A stretch of 64,000 bases of DNA from Protula sp. h YS-2021 (Eukaryota > Annelida > Polychaeta > Sabellida > Serpulidae): NCBI GenBank assembly GCA_949752745.1, contig OX457024.1, positions 51,601,810-51,665,809 of the forward strand. Reading direction: 5' to 3'. The notes under the pieces are model-generated. The model did no database searches. It saw nothing but the letters and a program-made list of their open reading frames with translations, and was not told the DNA's origin. This document shows positions 1 through 9,443 of this stretch, piece by piece. A program made the position numbers and the translations under genes. Each line of letters begins with the position of its first letter. Within the stretch, counting starts at the first letter, position 1.

Positions 1-36
1 CGTCAGCGCGTGGTCAATAGCAGCAAGCAGCTCCAT
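1..36 (-). CDS. 5' end of an unidentified gene leaving the left edge
   Basis: Read on the minus strand, an ATG at 36 opens a frame of 12 codons (MELLAAIDHALT) to the window edge. It is called because a TATA box lies about 55 bases upstream, the same layout as the gene on the other side of the Polinton (ATG at 13,522). The two genes point away from the element. Too little protein is visible to name a family, and it could be a chance ATG. Confidence 0.3.
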   Translation of the reverse strand, partial: MELLAAIDHALT

Positions 37-88
37 CTTCACAGCTCAAAGCAGTAAGCGGTTGTGAAGCTCAACTGAAATGACAAGC

Positions 89-98
89 CAATATATAC
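89..98 (-). promoter_or_regulatory. TATA box for the left outward gene
   Basis: The minus strand reads GGTATATATTGGCTTG here, and an ATG follows about 55 bases downstream. The box resembles the one at 13,470 (GTATATATATGGCTGG) on the opposite side of the Polinton. Function is inferred from position and similarity only. Confidence 0.4.
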
Positions 99-136
99 CG
101 CCCCGGGGTGCCCAGACATATACCATGTGAGGGCCT

Positions 137-425
137 TCCCCCCAGGAGCAAAATTTCACCAAATGTTACCAAATTAACATGGTATACATGTTACCATTCA
201 GTAAGTAGGGTGGGTCGAACCTCGACCGACCGACCCCCGGGACGATTTTGCGATTTTTGCATATTTATACGTTTGAGACAATTCTGAACATTTTCGGTTT
301 TTGGACCGACCCCCATCTCCCCCGGGCGATTTTGCGATTTTTGCATATTTACACGTTTCAGACAATTCTGAACATTTTTGGTTTTTGAACCGACCTCCCC
401 CCCCCCCCCCCCCCCCCACCGGGGC
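137..425. repeat. Left terminal inverted repeat of the Polinton
   Basis: The outer 100 bases (about 139-238) match the reverse complement of about 13,193-13,300 with few differences, including the landmark TACATGTTACCATTCAGTAA. Inside this are two tandem units of about 80 bases, each running from a C-rich GACCGACC block through TTTTGCGATTTTTGCATA to a GTTCAGAATTGTC-like stretch read in reverse. A poly-C tract closes the repeat at about 395-418. Confidence 0.85.
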
Positions 426-468
426 CTGCTTGCGGCATATAATGTGAGGACGGCCGCTTAAAAGTAGT

Positions 469-477
469 GTATAAATT
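469..477 (+). promoter_or_regulatory. TATA-like box ahead of the Cys-rich gene
   Basis: GTATAAATT lies about 40 bases before the ATG at 515. This fits a core promoter just inside the left inverted repeat. Confidence 0.4.
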
Positions 478-514
478 GGAGTTAAACGCCACACTTCCCA
501 AAACAAGCGGCAAG

Positions 515-871
515 ATGTCTACAACTCGCACATACACAGTGATGCGGAACGGCAGGATAGTGACGCTGACAACAGAATGCTACAAGTGTTGGGTGTGGTT
601 AGAATATCCAGGACAACCATACAACTGCCCGGTACACCACAATGCACCGCGTCGATACTGTTGCAAAACCTGTGGCGGTTTGCTATGGTATAAGTTTACG
701 GCAACATTACCTGGACCAGAACCGCCGTGTACGGACTGTTGGTGGTGCGGTGCGACTCTGAGAAACATCAAGTATTATAATTTTTACCCTTTCAAGTGCT
801 CAAGAAGACCTTTCACGATGGAGCAGTTTTATAGATACCAGTGCAGTTGCGGGAACCCGACTTGTTGGTGA
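515..871 (+). CDS. Cysteine-rich small protein, probable zinc binder
   Basis: An intact 118-codon frame starting at MSTTRTYTVMRNG. I chose the ATG at 515 because it follows the TATA box at about the right distance; the frame is open upstream but without another good start. Cysteines come in pairs and clusters: CYKC, CCKTC, CTDCWWC and CSCGNPTC, with His in CPVHH, suggesting several zinc-binding knuckles. It has many Trp and Tyr residues and no membrane segment. I recognise no family. A histone-type hairpin follows 24 bases after the stop. Its intact state beside a ruined polymerase suggests either recent loss of the others or selection on this gene. Confidence 0.6.
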   Translation: MSTTRTYTVMRNGRIVTLTTECYKCWVWLEYPGQPYNCPVHHNAPRRYCCKTCGGLLWYKFTATLPGPEPPCTDCWWCGATLRNIKYYNFYPFKCSRRPFTMEQFYRYQCSCGNPTCW

Positions 872-895
872 AGAGCCAACTTACTAAAATCTTTC

Positions 896-911
896 GGCCC
901 TTCTTAGGGCC
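896..911 (+). terminator. Histone-mRNA-like 3' stem-loop
   Basis: GGCCCT, loop TCTT, AGGGCC: a perfect 6-bp stem with a 4-base loop whose first and third bases are T, followed by ATCC and preceded by an A/T-rich AAAATCTTTC. This has the size and base layout of the replication-dependent histone 3' processing hairpin. It sits 24 bases after the stop of the Cys-rich gene. That it works as a 3' processing signal is inferred. Confidence 0.55.
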
Positions 912-958
912 ATCCTCTGTTGTGAAATGAAACGCAAATTCTGTCTACGTATGAGTGT

Positions 959-970
959 GTATAAAAGGGG
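959..970 (+). promoter_or_regulatory. TATA box of the PolB gene
   Basis: GTATAAAAGGGG is a strong TATA box. It lies about 60 bases before the ATG at 1,026, with a CAACAACAACA-type leader directly before the start codon. Confidence 0.6.
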
Positions 971-1025
971 ATGTCTGAGATTACATTTCAGCATTTCAGT
1001 TTCAGCAGTTGACGTAACAACAACA

Positions 1026-4000
1026 ATGGCATCTAATTCAGACATATCAGTCTTCTGCCATGATTGCAATATAACATTTCCATCTCTGGAATTGTTTGTA
1101 GCACATACATGTAAACCAGCTAAGATGAAACGTGAAGAGCATGGGAAAGGAGAAAAGAGACGAAAGATGGAACAAGATGACATTTAGTCATACGGTCCAG
1201 CCCTCTGTATGAAATGCAATGTGGAATTTCCATCTATGAATACCTTTGAGGCACATACATGTAGTAAAGCTGAGATAAAAACTATAGTGAACGTGCTCGT
1301 GAAGAGCATAGGAAAGGAGTAAAGATAGAACAATATGACATTTGGCCATACGGCCCAGTCCTCTGTATGAAATGTAATGTGGAATTTCTATCTATGGATG
1401 CGTTTGAAGCACATGCATGCATACAAGCTGCGATAGAAAATGTGCCTCATGAAGAACATGTTTCAAAGAAACAAAAGACAGGACAAGTAGGGAGAGGTAG
1501 AAGGGTTAGTCTAGGTGAAAACGCGCAGGAAAAACGGTTTGAGTCTGAGGATGGATCGGATTTACTGCTTGAAATGCAACAGCAAGAGAACCTTATTAAG
1601 ACACATTTGTTGGATACCTTAAACCATGGAATGAAATGGTATATTGTAGTGCATGCACGCTTCAAGAAACTGACGGCGAATGCAGAAGGTGTTATGACAA
1701 AACAAGTGGATAATGCATTTATCAGTAGTCCAACATATACAGCATACAATCCAGCAGATATTAAACAGGACTTGCCGGAAGCCTATAAAGAATTGTTTAC
1801 TAAGTTTTACGAACATCAGCGACAAGGCTCTGGCTGGTATTGGATAACATACCGTACATTGAAGTACATACAGCTATGTTGGTGCCTGTGGAAGCGAGTA
1901 GTTTTATTCCACTGCCGAAGAAAGTGAAGAAAACAAACGGTGTGATAAACATTAAGAATGATGACAACAAGTATTTCTTATGGTCAGTATTGGCTTACCT
2001 TCACCCTTCAACAAACAACCCAAATCGCGTGAAACTATACAAACCATTTGGGAAAGAATTAAAGGTAGAGGGTATGACATTTCCGACACCAATTACTGAC
2101 ATTCCAAAGTTTGAAAAGGAGAACGATGTATCCATCAACGTGTTTGGATATGAACAAGATGTAGTTGTTTTGATAAACTTAGTCGAAACGTCAGTGCGAG
2201 AGAAATCAACTTACTTCTGATTAGCGATGACAAGTAAAGGCATTACTTCCTCATCAAGTATTTCAGTAGACTTATGACCTATCGATCAAAGCAGCGGGTT
2301 TCCGCGACAAGAGCTTTTAGATAAACATCGTGAAGTGTGTGGCAAGCATGGAGCACAACGTTTATCATTTCCTAAGGAACCCTTCATCAAGTTCAAGAAT
2401 GTAGCCAAACAGCAGCGAGCACCTTTTGTGATTTATGCTGAGTTTGAATGTTTCACGAAAAAGCATGAAGAAGGAGACAAGTATCAGCATCATCGTCCAA
2501 ACAGCTTTGCCTATGTGGTTCTTAGTCAGTATGACACACGTGCACCAGTTGTGTATCGAGGAGACAACGCCGTAAAAGTCTTTTTAGACCATATGGTGAA
2601 TGAACGTGATCGTATTGTGCGTGGTTTACAGCAGCCAAAGGATATGGTGATGACTCGTGAAGACAAAGAGAATTTCGAGAACGCTGTTGAGTGCTACATT
2701 TGTCATGAGCCTCTGGGGGCAGATCGTGTGAGAGATCATGACCACATCAATGCCAAATATCGCGGAGCAGCGCATAGTGAATGCAACTTGCAATTCAATT
2801 TAGAAAAGATCAGCAGGGGGATAAAGATTCTTTTATCATTGCTGTGTTTTTCCACAATTAACCAGGCTATGACAGTCATCTGATCATGGAGGAAATTGGG
2901 AAATTCAAAGATGAAACGATTACAGTCATACCCAACACCATTGAGAAATATATTGCATTCACCATGAGCAATCTGAACTTTACAGACAGCTTTCAGTTCA
3001 TGAGTACCTCTCTACAGAAGTTGGTATCCAGTCTTGCAGCAGAAGACAAAGATAACTTCTACAACATGACCTCTCACATTCATGATCGTAACCAACAAGA
3101 TTTGTTGTTGAGAAAGGGAGTATACCCCTATGATTACGTGGACGAACCATCCAAGTTTGCTGAAACGCAGCTACCACCAAAGGACAAGTTTTATAGTCAG
3201 CTTAGCGAAGAGGACATTAGCGATGAGGATTATGCTCATGCGCAGAAGGTGTGAGATACATTCAGCTGTACCACATTCGGTGAATACCACGACCTGTACC
3301 TGAAATCAGATGTGTTATTGCTAGCTGACGTGTTTGAAAATTTTCATCAAGTGTGTCTCAGCAGGTATGAATTGGATCCTGTTCACTACTGTACAGCGCC
3401 AGGACTGTCGTGGGATGCTATGTTAAAAGCGACAAATGTGAAGTTGGAATTGATCAATGACATTGACATGTGCCAAATGGTAGAGCAAGGCATACGTGGA
3501 GGAATATCTGTGATCACACCAAGTATGCGAAAGCAAATAATCCCTACGTAGCAGATTACAATTCTGAGATACCAAACAACTACCTGATGTACCTCGACGC
3601 AAACAACTTATATGGCTGTGCCATTTCACAAAGCATGCCACAAAGATTACTTGTGTGGGTGAGCGAGCCAGAATCCCTCGACTTCATGGATGTAGCTGAA
3701 GATGACGACATTGGATTCATTTTGGAAGTGGATTTAGAATACCCAAATTCAATCCATGACCGTCATAATCACTACCCAGTGGCTCCAGAACGGAAATGTG
3801 TCAAAGATGGAGAATTGTTTAAGTACAGTCAGAAGCTGCGGAAAGATCTGAACATGAAAGACCAACCCAGTGAAAAGCTCATTCCTAACTTGTGTGACAA
3901 GAAGAAATATGTACTTCATTTCAGGAATTTACAACAGTACGTCTCACTGGGGTTGAAAGTCACCAAAGTACATAGCGCCATCATGTTTGAACAGAGCAGA

Positions 4001-4098
4001 TGGTTAGCAAAATACATTACCTTGAACACAGAAAAGAGAAAATTGGCTAAGAACCCATCTGAGAAAGATTTCTTCAAACTGATGACATTGTGTTAAGA
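1026..4098 (+). pseudogene. polB: Protein-primed DNA polymerase B, Polinton type, broken and truncated
   Basis: Starts with MASNSDISVF. Three tandem C2H2-like fingers come first (about 1,055, 1,206 and 1,365), then the Polinton-specific N-terminal region (FIPLPKKVKK, about 1,900). The 3'-5' exonuclease follows: Exo I at 2,431 reads VIYAEFECF, so the usual Asp of the DFE motif is Glu; Exo II is FHN-stop-PGYDSHLI near 2,855; Exo III is YLKSDVLLLAD near 3,300. An endonuclease-VII-like zinc insert, CYICHEPLG to RDHDHINAKYRG, lies at 2,694-2,780. Polymerase motif A, YLDANNLYG, is at about 3,589. The frame ends after FFKLM at 4,090; motifs B and C (Kx3NSxYG and DTDS types) are absent. Stops occur near 1,185, 2,857 and 3,252, with frame changes near 1,320, 1,830, 2,170-2,300 and 3,510. 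Not functional. Confidence 0.92.
1048..1425 (+). repeat. Tandemly duplicated C2H2-like finger module in PolB
   Basis: Three copies of a finger with the pattern C-x2-C-x12-H-x-C (CHDCNITF, CMKCNVEF, CMKCNVEF; each ending AHTC or AHAC). Copies 2 and 3 lie in a DNA repeat of about 158 bases, both beginning CATACGG then CCCTCTGTATGAAATG or a close variant. Copy 1 is separated from copy 2 by an in-frame TAG at 1,185, and copy 3 is in another frame. Confidence 0.7.
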
Positions 4099-4112
4099 CA
4101 TTTTGAAAGTAT

Positions 4113-4465
4113 ATCATTCTATCACCTGACGAACAATCCGTGTTGAAAGACCATCTAGAAAAGTTGAGGATACCTGGCTTTCTCCTTATACTCTCAGAGG
4201 ATTTAGAAGTGTGTGTGACGGAGAACTGCTTAGACGCGTTTGTACGATTTCGTCAATATGACGAGCTTACAGAACGTTATGACTACATCACCCTCAACAC
4301 AGTAGAATGGTACGCTCTGTTACAAGCATTGGCTGACGCTTGAATTCAAAGAGAAAGGAGTGCAACTCATGCGGGGCACCAAGTCCATTGAGCTCACACA
4401 TCCCATGTGCGTTATGGTGATGGACATAGACATGAAGAACATGGATATGAACTGAAACTGTCTGA
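4113..4465 (+). pseudogene. Unidentified Polinton plus-strand gene, 5' end lost
   Basis: An open stretch beginning IILSPDEQSVLKDHLEK and continuing through ILSEDLEVCVTENCLDAF and YITLNTVEWYALLQALAD. A frameshift at about 4,335 follows, after which the other frame reads EFKEKGVQLMRGTKSIELTH. The protein ends near 4,455. There is no start codon; the sequence is fused almost directly to the truncated end of PolB, so a deletion removed both the PolB palm end and this gene's beginning. It is acidic and soluble-looking with no motif I can name. Confidence 0.55.
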
Positions 4466-4810
4466 ACACGAAGATGTTAAGATAATAAAGTTTAACAATG
4501 GATAATGTTATGCTAGTTTTCATAGCATTGACAAACGTGGGTGTAATGTCTATGATACATATATTAATTTAGATTGGTATGAATGGCATTCGTTTATCAA
4601 TATACTGAATGTATTTGTGAAATAAAAGTTTAATGTAAAATAGATTTGTTGAAATGTAAAATAATTGTTGAAATGTAAATAATGTATAACACAATAAAAA
4701 AGAATGTTGTATAAAACTGTCTTGTTTATTTACAATATTCATAATAAAATTAACAATTACCAACAATTTAACTAATACAACTTAACCGATACAACTTAAC
4801 TAATACAACA
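4466..4810. terminator. Shared 3' region of the convergent gene sets
   Basis: An AT-rich spacer between the plus-strand genes and the minus-strand cluster. AATAAA on the plus strand lies at 4,621 and 4,692; TTTATT at 4,725 gives AATAAA on the minus strand about 80 bases after the protease stop. It also holds short repeats of ACTAATACAACTTAACC. Polyadenylation use is inferred. Confidence 0.5.
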
Positions 4811-5248
4811 TCAATAAAATAATGGTTTATAATGTCTATATACAAAATCCTTTACAACAAAATCACCATCACTTCTTCTTAATACATCAATGTTTTCAAA
4901 AGGACTATGTCCTCGAGCTCTTTGAATTATATAATACACACAATAAAATCCACATGTAGATGATATCGGCGTTTGTAATGGAACTGAATTATAAATGAAA
5001 TTAAACTTTAAAAACTTATTCAAACGACTGTCTATAGGTAAAAGTCCATAAGAGTCAAAATATTCTGCAGGGTCTTCGTCATAATGTACTGCCACCCAAT
5101 GCTGTCCTGGCTCATCATGATCGTCTGTGTTGATGACATAGGCACCGCGTTGTAAAGATGGTAACTGGTCCATGGAAAACACGCCTTGAACCAAGTCTTT
5201 CGTCGCGGCATCATGGGATAGTATGGCTTCTATCTGCTTCGTGTTGAT
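4811..5248 (-). CDS. Adenain-like cysteine protease (Ulp1/C5-type)
   Basis: The capsid maturation protease of Mavericks, related to the adenovirus endopeptidase. It is open to its stop at 4,811 (ending KPLFY). The catalytic layout is complete by eye: His in GQHWVAVHYD, acidic residue in EYFDSYG, and the nucleophile in TCGFYCVYY, in that order and at the spacing of the family. The frame is open up to about 5,254, but the expected start codon position at 5,248 reads ATC, so translation would need the ATG at 5,194, which trims the N-terminus. It overlaps the 3' end of the capsid gene by about 17 bases. This is the best preserved enzyme of the element. Confidence 0.85.
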   Translation of the reverse strand: MNTKQIEAILSHDAATKDLVQGVFSMDQLPSLQRGAYVINTDDHDEPGQHWVAVHYDEDPAEYFDSYGLLPIDSRLNKFLKFNFIYNSVPLQTPISSTCGFYCVYYIIQRARGHSPFENIDVLRRSDGDFVVKDFVYRHYKPLFY

Positions 5249-6609
5249 GACTGGTAGTCGAATTGAATGCTACGATTTGCACTTATTTTAACAATGTTAT
5301 CAAATTCAGCATACACTATAACATTGACTGTATTTTGCAAGGCACCAGCAAAATTCATTTCTAGTCGCAAATTCCCATATTTGATAAGGGCATAATGATC
5401 ATCACCATCATAATCAGGTGTTAAGTCAAAAGAAAATAAAGCATAACCTCTAGGCCAATCTTCCTCTTTTATAATGGAACTTTTCTCACCATTCAATTTA
5501 TCAAAAGATTTGTAAAAGGTTTCAAAAGCGTCCAGATATTTGTCCCGATTTATGTTAAGCTTGAGAGGTTTGGATAGAACTGGTTCACCATCCGTGTAAA
5601 GTTGCATATAGTTTAGATTAAAATGTTGAAAATTGTATGGATTTCTCAAAACTGTTCAAGCAAAGGATTTATTATGAACCAGTCCAATGACAATACGTTT
5701 TGGTAATTGGCCTAAAAAGATGTTATCTTTCACAAAAGATTGAAATCCAGCTGGAATAATTAAAATTTTACATTCTTTTCTAGTAGCAGGACTTAGCAGG
5801 ACTTTTCATCAATGCATCTGCATGTCCTAACTGAATACCAGGACTAACCCTCACTTTGCGAATGGTTAAAAACACATCTCTCACTTCTACTTTAAAACCA
5901 TTATTTGTAGCCATTAATACATATTCATCTTTTTGTCTATGTAAACGCAATTTCATACTAATACCATTGGAAAGATAACGACCCTGCTCAAACAAATCTA
6001 CCCTTAAACCACCTGTAAGCATAAACTCACGGCTTAGACGCGTATACAAATAACGATTATGTAAACCATTATTTCCTGCGCCACCTATATCAACACCCTC
6101 AAGATTTACATGAAACCCTGATACATATCTTTCATGATTAGGTCTTTTCACCTCATGAGCATTCATTGACCTAGCAGTATCTTTATAGATGAGACGCATA
6201 GGGCGCTCAGAATGGAGACTTTCTTCCGAGTCATAAATGAGATGAGATATGATGCTGGTATAACCATGGGTATTGTTACTATGTGATACCAAACGATCAT
6301 TTAGAAATAATTCAATATTGGACCATAACCCATTAAACAAATCATTGACACATGATACGTTATCATCTACACCACATAGTGTTCCATCAACCTTTACAAT
6401 AGAGCATACAATATGAAGTTTACTGTTCTTTAAATCTATATATTCATCTGTACTTGCAGGAATGAAGAATTCTATTGGAGCGCCCTCTCTAATGGTAGTC
6501 AGTGGTTGATAGTCTACATTATAACTTTTTTCAACAGCAGTTTGCGTTGGCGGTATAAGAAACCATTCTAATAGAGACTACATTCACAAGAACGATTATG
6601 AAAAGACAT
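5230..6609 (-). pseudogene. Major capsid protein, double jelly-roll (F54H12.2-like)
   Basis: About 459 codons in the class often annotated in animals as uncharacterised protein F54H12.2-like, which is the Maverick hexon-type capsid protein. Recognisable parts are IPPTQTAVEKSYN near the start, NGLWSNIELFLNDRLVS at 6,330, the YVSGFHVNLEG region at about 6,130, and NPYNFQHFNLNYMQLYTDG at about 5,640. It begins at ATG 6,609. Breaks are a frame change near 6,570, a perfect 10-bp tandem duplication at 5,785-5,804 that shifts frame, and an in-frame TGA near 5,657. The rest is well preserved, which suggests recent decay. Confidence 0.87.
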
Positions 6610-6651
6610 GATTAAAAAATATCTTTCTTATATTTTGTTGATGTTATCCGC

Positions 6652-6939
6652 TTAGCTGCCTGGTTTTGCTGGTTGCGCTCTCTTTAGTCCTCCTAACACA
6701 TCACCAATCACACGTTGTGCTACTCGACGTGTAACATCTTTCGCCACATCTTTTGCAGCCTTTTTAAGATGTGTTGCAACGATTTTAGTCCCTGCCTTAA
6801 GCAGTGGAATAGCTTTGCGAGCCAATGATCCCAATATTGAACCAATACCATCTCCATATTGTATTCGCGCTCCTTTAAATCCCACTTGACGACGAAAATG
6901 GTTGCTATATGTAGACGGATCGTGTGTATATACTTTCAT
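6652..6939 (-). CDS. Small basic core/membrane-active peptide (adenovirus pX/pVI-like)
   Basis: An intact 95-residue frame, MKVYTHDPSTYSNHF to KPGS. The N-terminal part is polar; the middle is Gly-rich (GDGIGSILGSLARKAIPLL), followed by a Lys/Ala/Val amphipathic helix (KKAAKDVAKDVTRRVAQRV). Composition and position between penton-like and hexon-like genes match the small core or membrane-lytic proteins of Mavericks and adenoviruses. Such proteins are normally cut by the adenain-like protease. It is the only structural gene here with no visible lesion. The function is inferred from composition and position. Confidence 0.65.
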   Translation of the reverse strand: MKVYTHDPSTYSNHFRRQVGFKGARIQYGDGIGSILGSLARKAIPLLKAGTKIVATHLKKAAKDVAKDVTRRVAQRVIGDVLGGLKRAQPAKPGS

Positions 6940-6955
6940 TATGTTTACATATCAC

Positions 6956-7905
6956 TTACCCAGTTTGAAATGAAACATTATGACCTGTGTCATCCTTAAT
7001 ATTCATTTCTATCGCATCAAATTTGGATATGTTTACAGGGACGTAATGAGGTTCTTCATAAGTTGTCATAATAATATCACCATCATCCCCTTTAATGGGA
7101 ACAGAACGTAGTAAAGGAACATAATAATCTCCAACTACTTGTGGCTCACAAATACTACAGTATACATAAATCCATGTTTCACATCTGATCGATGTTCAGC
7201 AGGACCGGATTCTTTATACCATTTATCTGGTGTCAATCCTAAAATCTCAGCTAATCCAGTAGAAAAGACAATATCACAATCATCTCTCAAAATAAGATAA
7301 ACTCTTCGACTAATTTTATCATGCTTTAACTGACTAGGGTTTGCATTAATAGATTTTTGTAATTCTTCATTTATTGCACTACATATTTCAGGTATGGATC
7401 TGTAGTAACCAAATGAAATGGTAACTGCATAAAATACTTCTAATGATGATCGATAATGAAGAGCATAGTCTATTCCTGGCCTCATTGTCGTATATGTGTG
7501 TGGGTATTGAATTTCAGCTATGGCTACTTCATATTTTCCTTTAAAATATAATGTACGAAGTAAACGAATTTGATAAGTAGAAGCCTTATTAGTAGGATAA
7601 TAGTTCATACTAGCATTGCTGGGTAAAGTAATGTTAAAACTTGTTGACTCCATGACAGTTAAATCGTTTATGTGATGTAGATAGACTGGATGTGTATATG
7701 CATTACTCCATATTTGACACTCGTCATCTACACTGTCTACATTGTTGTCTAAATTGCTATCTACATGACATACATTGGTATCTACTACTTCTCCTTGACA
7801 ACAAGCACTGACACAGCTAATTTTTACAGGAATAGTATTTTTATTTCCATTTTCTTTACAACAACAACACCATAACTCTTTAATCCATGTTAAAAAGTTT
7901 CCCAT
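6956..7905 (-). pseudogene. Penton-like minor capsid protein
   Basis: Contains the Maverick structural signature FNITLPSNASMNYYPTN (about 7,640), then YEVAIAEIQYPHTY (about 7,530) and FGYYRSIPEICSAINEE. A frame change at about 7,140-7,150 separates the C-terminal part, which runs through the KGDDG and DDTGHNVSFQTG segments to a stop at 6,956. Two starts are possible: ATG 7,905 (MGNFLTW) or ATG about 7,654 (MESTSF). The upstream 84 codons are open and begin MGNF with CCCC soon after, a pattern seen in myristoylated and palmitoylated proteins. ATG 7,905 overlaps the previous gene by 16 bases. The assignment as penton is by family resemblance and gene order. Confidence 0.7.
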
Positions 7906-8481
7906 CCTTCTGGAAACAACCTTTGTTGACGTTGTTGTATCTCTTTTGTAATATCTTCACGCGTTGTCTTTTTGCCAAAAACAGTTTTTGGAATATTAGC
8001 GTCTACAATTTCCTCAATAAACTACTTCCAACCATGTGGCGGTTCTCGTCGTTCTTTTCTTCTTGTAGCAACCAATGCTTCTTTCAACAAATCAATAATG
8101 TTAGAATTTGTAATGACAGTACCCGTTTTTTAAAACAAGTTCATTTTTATCTGTCCATCTAGTACCATATTTCTTAAGTTCTGCCAGAAGTTGTGTTAGT
8201 TTTACATGATAAATAGGTTAAAAATGGTTTAGAAACTGTTGGGACTTCTCTGATTTTTCTGCATTGGATGATGTAACAGACTTTTGTCGTTGTTGTTGTG
8301 ATTGAATTGTTCGTAAATGACGGCCAAGAACTTGAGACATTTCTATTGCCTTTTCACGAGTTCGTTTCCCACGTAAAAGTTTATTCACTTTCGTTTTGAT
8401 TTGATTATCTTTTTCCTTCTTTTCTAACAACATTTTATATTCATATTCAGGAATGAGGACTATTTTCATAGTATGTTTCAT
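7890..8481 (-). pseudogene. Conserved Maverick small gene (PHGWK/FPEGW protein)
   Basis: Starts MKHTMKIVLIPEYEY with a charged coiled region (KEKDNQIKTKVNKLL), then a linker rich in Gln and Ser. A TAA at 8,219 is followed in the same frame by KLTQLLAELKKYGTRW. A one-base slip in an A-run near 8,128 changes frame to SNIIDLLKEAL and PPHGWK, with another stop, and the protein ends LFPEGWETF at 7,890. The gene is found beside the penton gene in both Polinton copies of this window. The function is unknown to me. Its ATG overlaps the upstream stop as ATGA. Confidence 0.65.
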
Positions 8482-8794
8482 TTTAACAACAACTGAGCTA
8501 ACAAGGGTAATGGAAATTTAGCAATAGCTCCAATGAATCCTCCTTTCTGATTAACCAACCTCTTTTTCTTGTGATATCTTCTTATCTGCTAGTGTGCGTA
8601 GGGTATGACGTTCACACTTGAATTTCTTATACCTTTTTGAGCTTAAGGTTAAATGTCCTCGCAATATATTCAAACAAATTTGAAACAAGCTAGTTAATTC
8701 CTCCTTAGTAGCTTGTTGTAGCAAGGATTTACGTCGTTCAGGCCCGCTGCGTGCGAGCAAGAGAAGGTTGATTAGCTTGAATGCTTTTAGACAT
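8478..8794 (-). pseudogene. Conserved small Maverick gene with C-terminal hydrophobic tail
   Basis: Starts at ATG 8,794 (MSKSIQANQPSL). A frame change near 8,750 leads to GPERRKSLLQQATKEELTSL and FQICLNILRG; a second near 8,570 leads to KKRLVNQKGGFIGAIAKF and a Leu-rich tail (PLPLLAQLLL) ending at 8,478. The first half is helical and basic, the end hydrophobic enough for a membrane or capsid-anchoring helix. A diverged version with the same tail lies at 18,453-18,773. Function unknown. Confidence 0.62.
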
Positions 8795-9443
8795 CTTGGC
8801 TGCGAATGGTTAAGTGACTTGGTTCTTGTTCATACGCTACTTTATCAACATATACGTAATGTGTATCTTTTGGTAAAATGCCTGTACGAATACGTAGTTG
8901 ATCATTCTTCTTCGGCTTCAAATCAATGAATAAATAGCCATGAGGTTTGCTGGTTTCATCTTGATAGGCTTCTATGAGAAATTAAGATTTTCCAGGATAC
9001 ATTTGTCGTGCTAATGTGCTTATTTGTTGACTGTTTCTAGGATTTTTAAACAGAATGATGTAATGTGCATTCAAACTAATATTTCGCATTTCTCTACCAT
9101 GATGGAACAAATTATGCACAATAAAAATAATGCTTAGATTTTGATGACTGCTGCCAACACTAAAGAGACGTGTCATACGCTCATCACTATGACATTTAGT
9201 CATTAAGTCGTCAATGATGAGTAAGTTTTTTTTCGGGTTAAAACGCTCTTCAATGTCATCTGGAATGCCTTGGTAAAATTCCACACCCTTCATTCCCTTG
9301 TATAAAGGCTGATCTGCTGCATAGAGCCATAAAATAGTTTTTGGAGAGGGTCTAATTAACTTTTGTTCTAGAATTTCTCTAACTAGAGAAGTTTTACCAC
9401 TGCTTGTAGGTACAGAGACCAAACATGTGAATGGATGCTTCAT
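8787..9443 (-). pseudogene. FtsK/HerA-type genome-packaging ATPase (A32-like)
   Basis: Starts MKHPFTCLVSVPTSSGKTSLV; the Walker A motif is PTSSGKTS at residues 12-19. Walker B is NLLIIDDLM near residue 74, followed by the sensor-like HQNLSIIFIVHNLFHHG. A single in-frame TAA at 8,982-8,984 divides the gene; beyond it the same frame continues with IEAYQDETSKPHGYLFIDL and ends in IRSQDV at 8,787. It would power DNA packaging into capsids. The start overlaps the integrase stop (ATGA) and the stop overlaps the next start (ATGTCTAA). Confidence 0.85.

Noticed and set aside
198..506. Open frame of 102 codons on the minus strand
   Set aside because: It lies in the left inverted repeat and its poly-C tract; it consists of repeat-unit translation and a Gly run.
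1026..4098. Programmed recoding of stops in the polymerase gene
   Set aside because: Stops are of all three kinds and mixed with frameshifts and a large deletion, which is plain decay.
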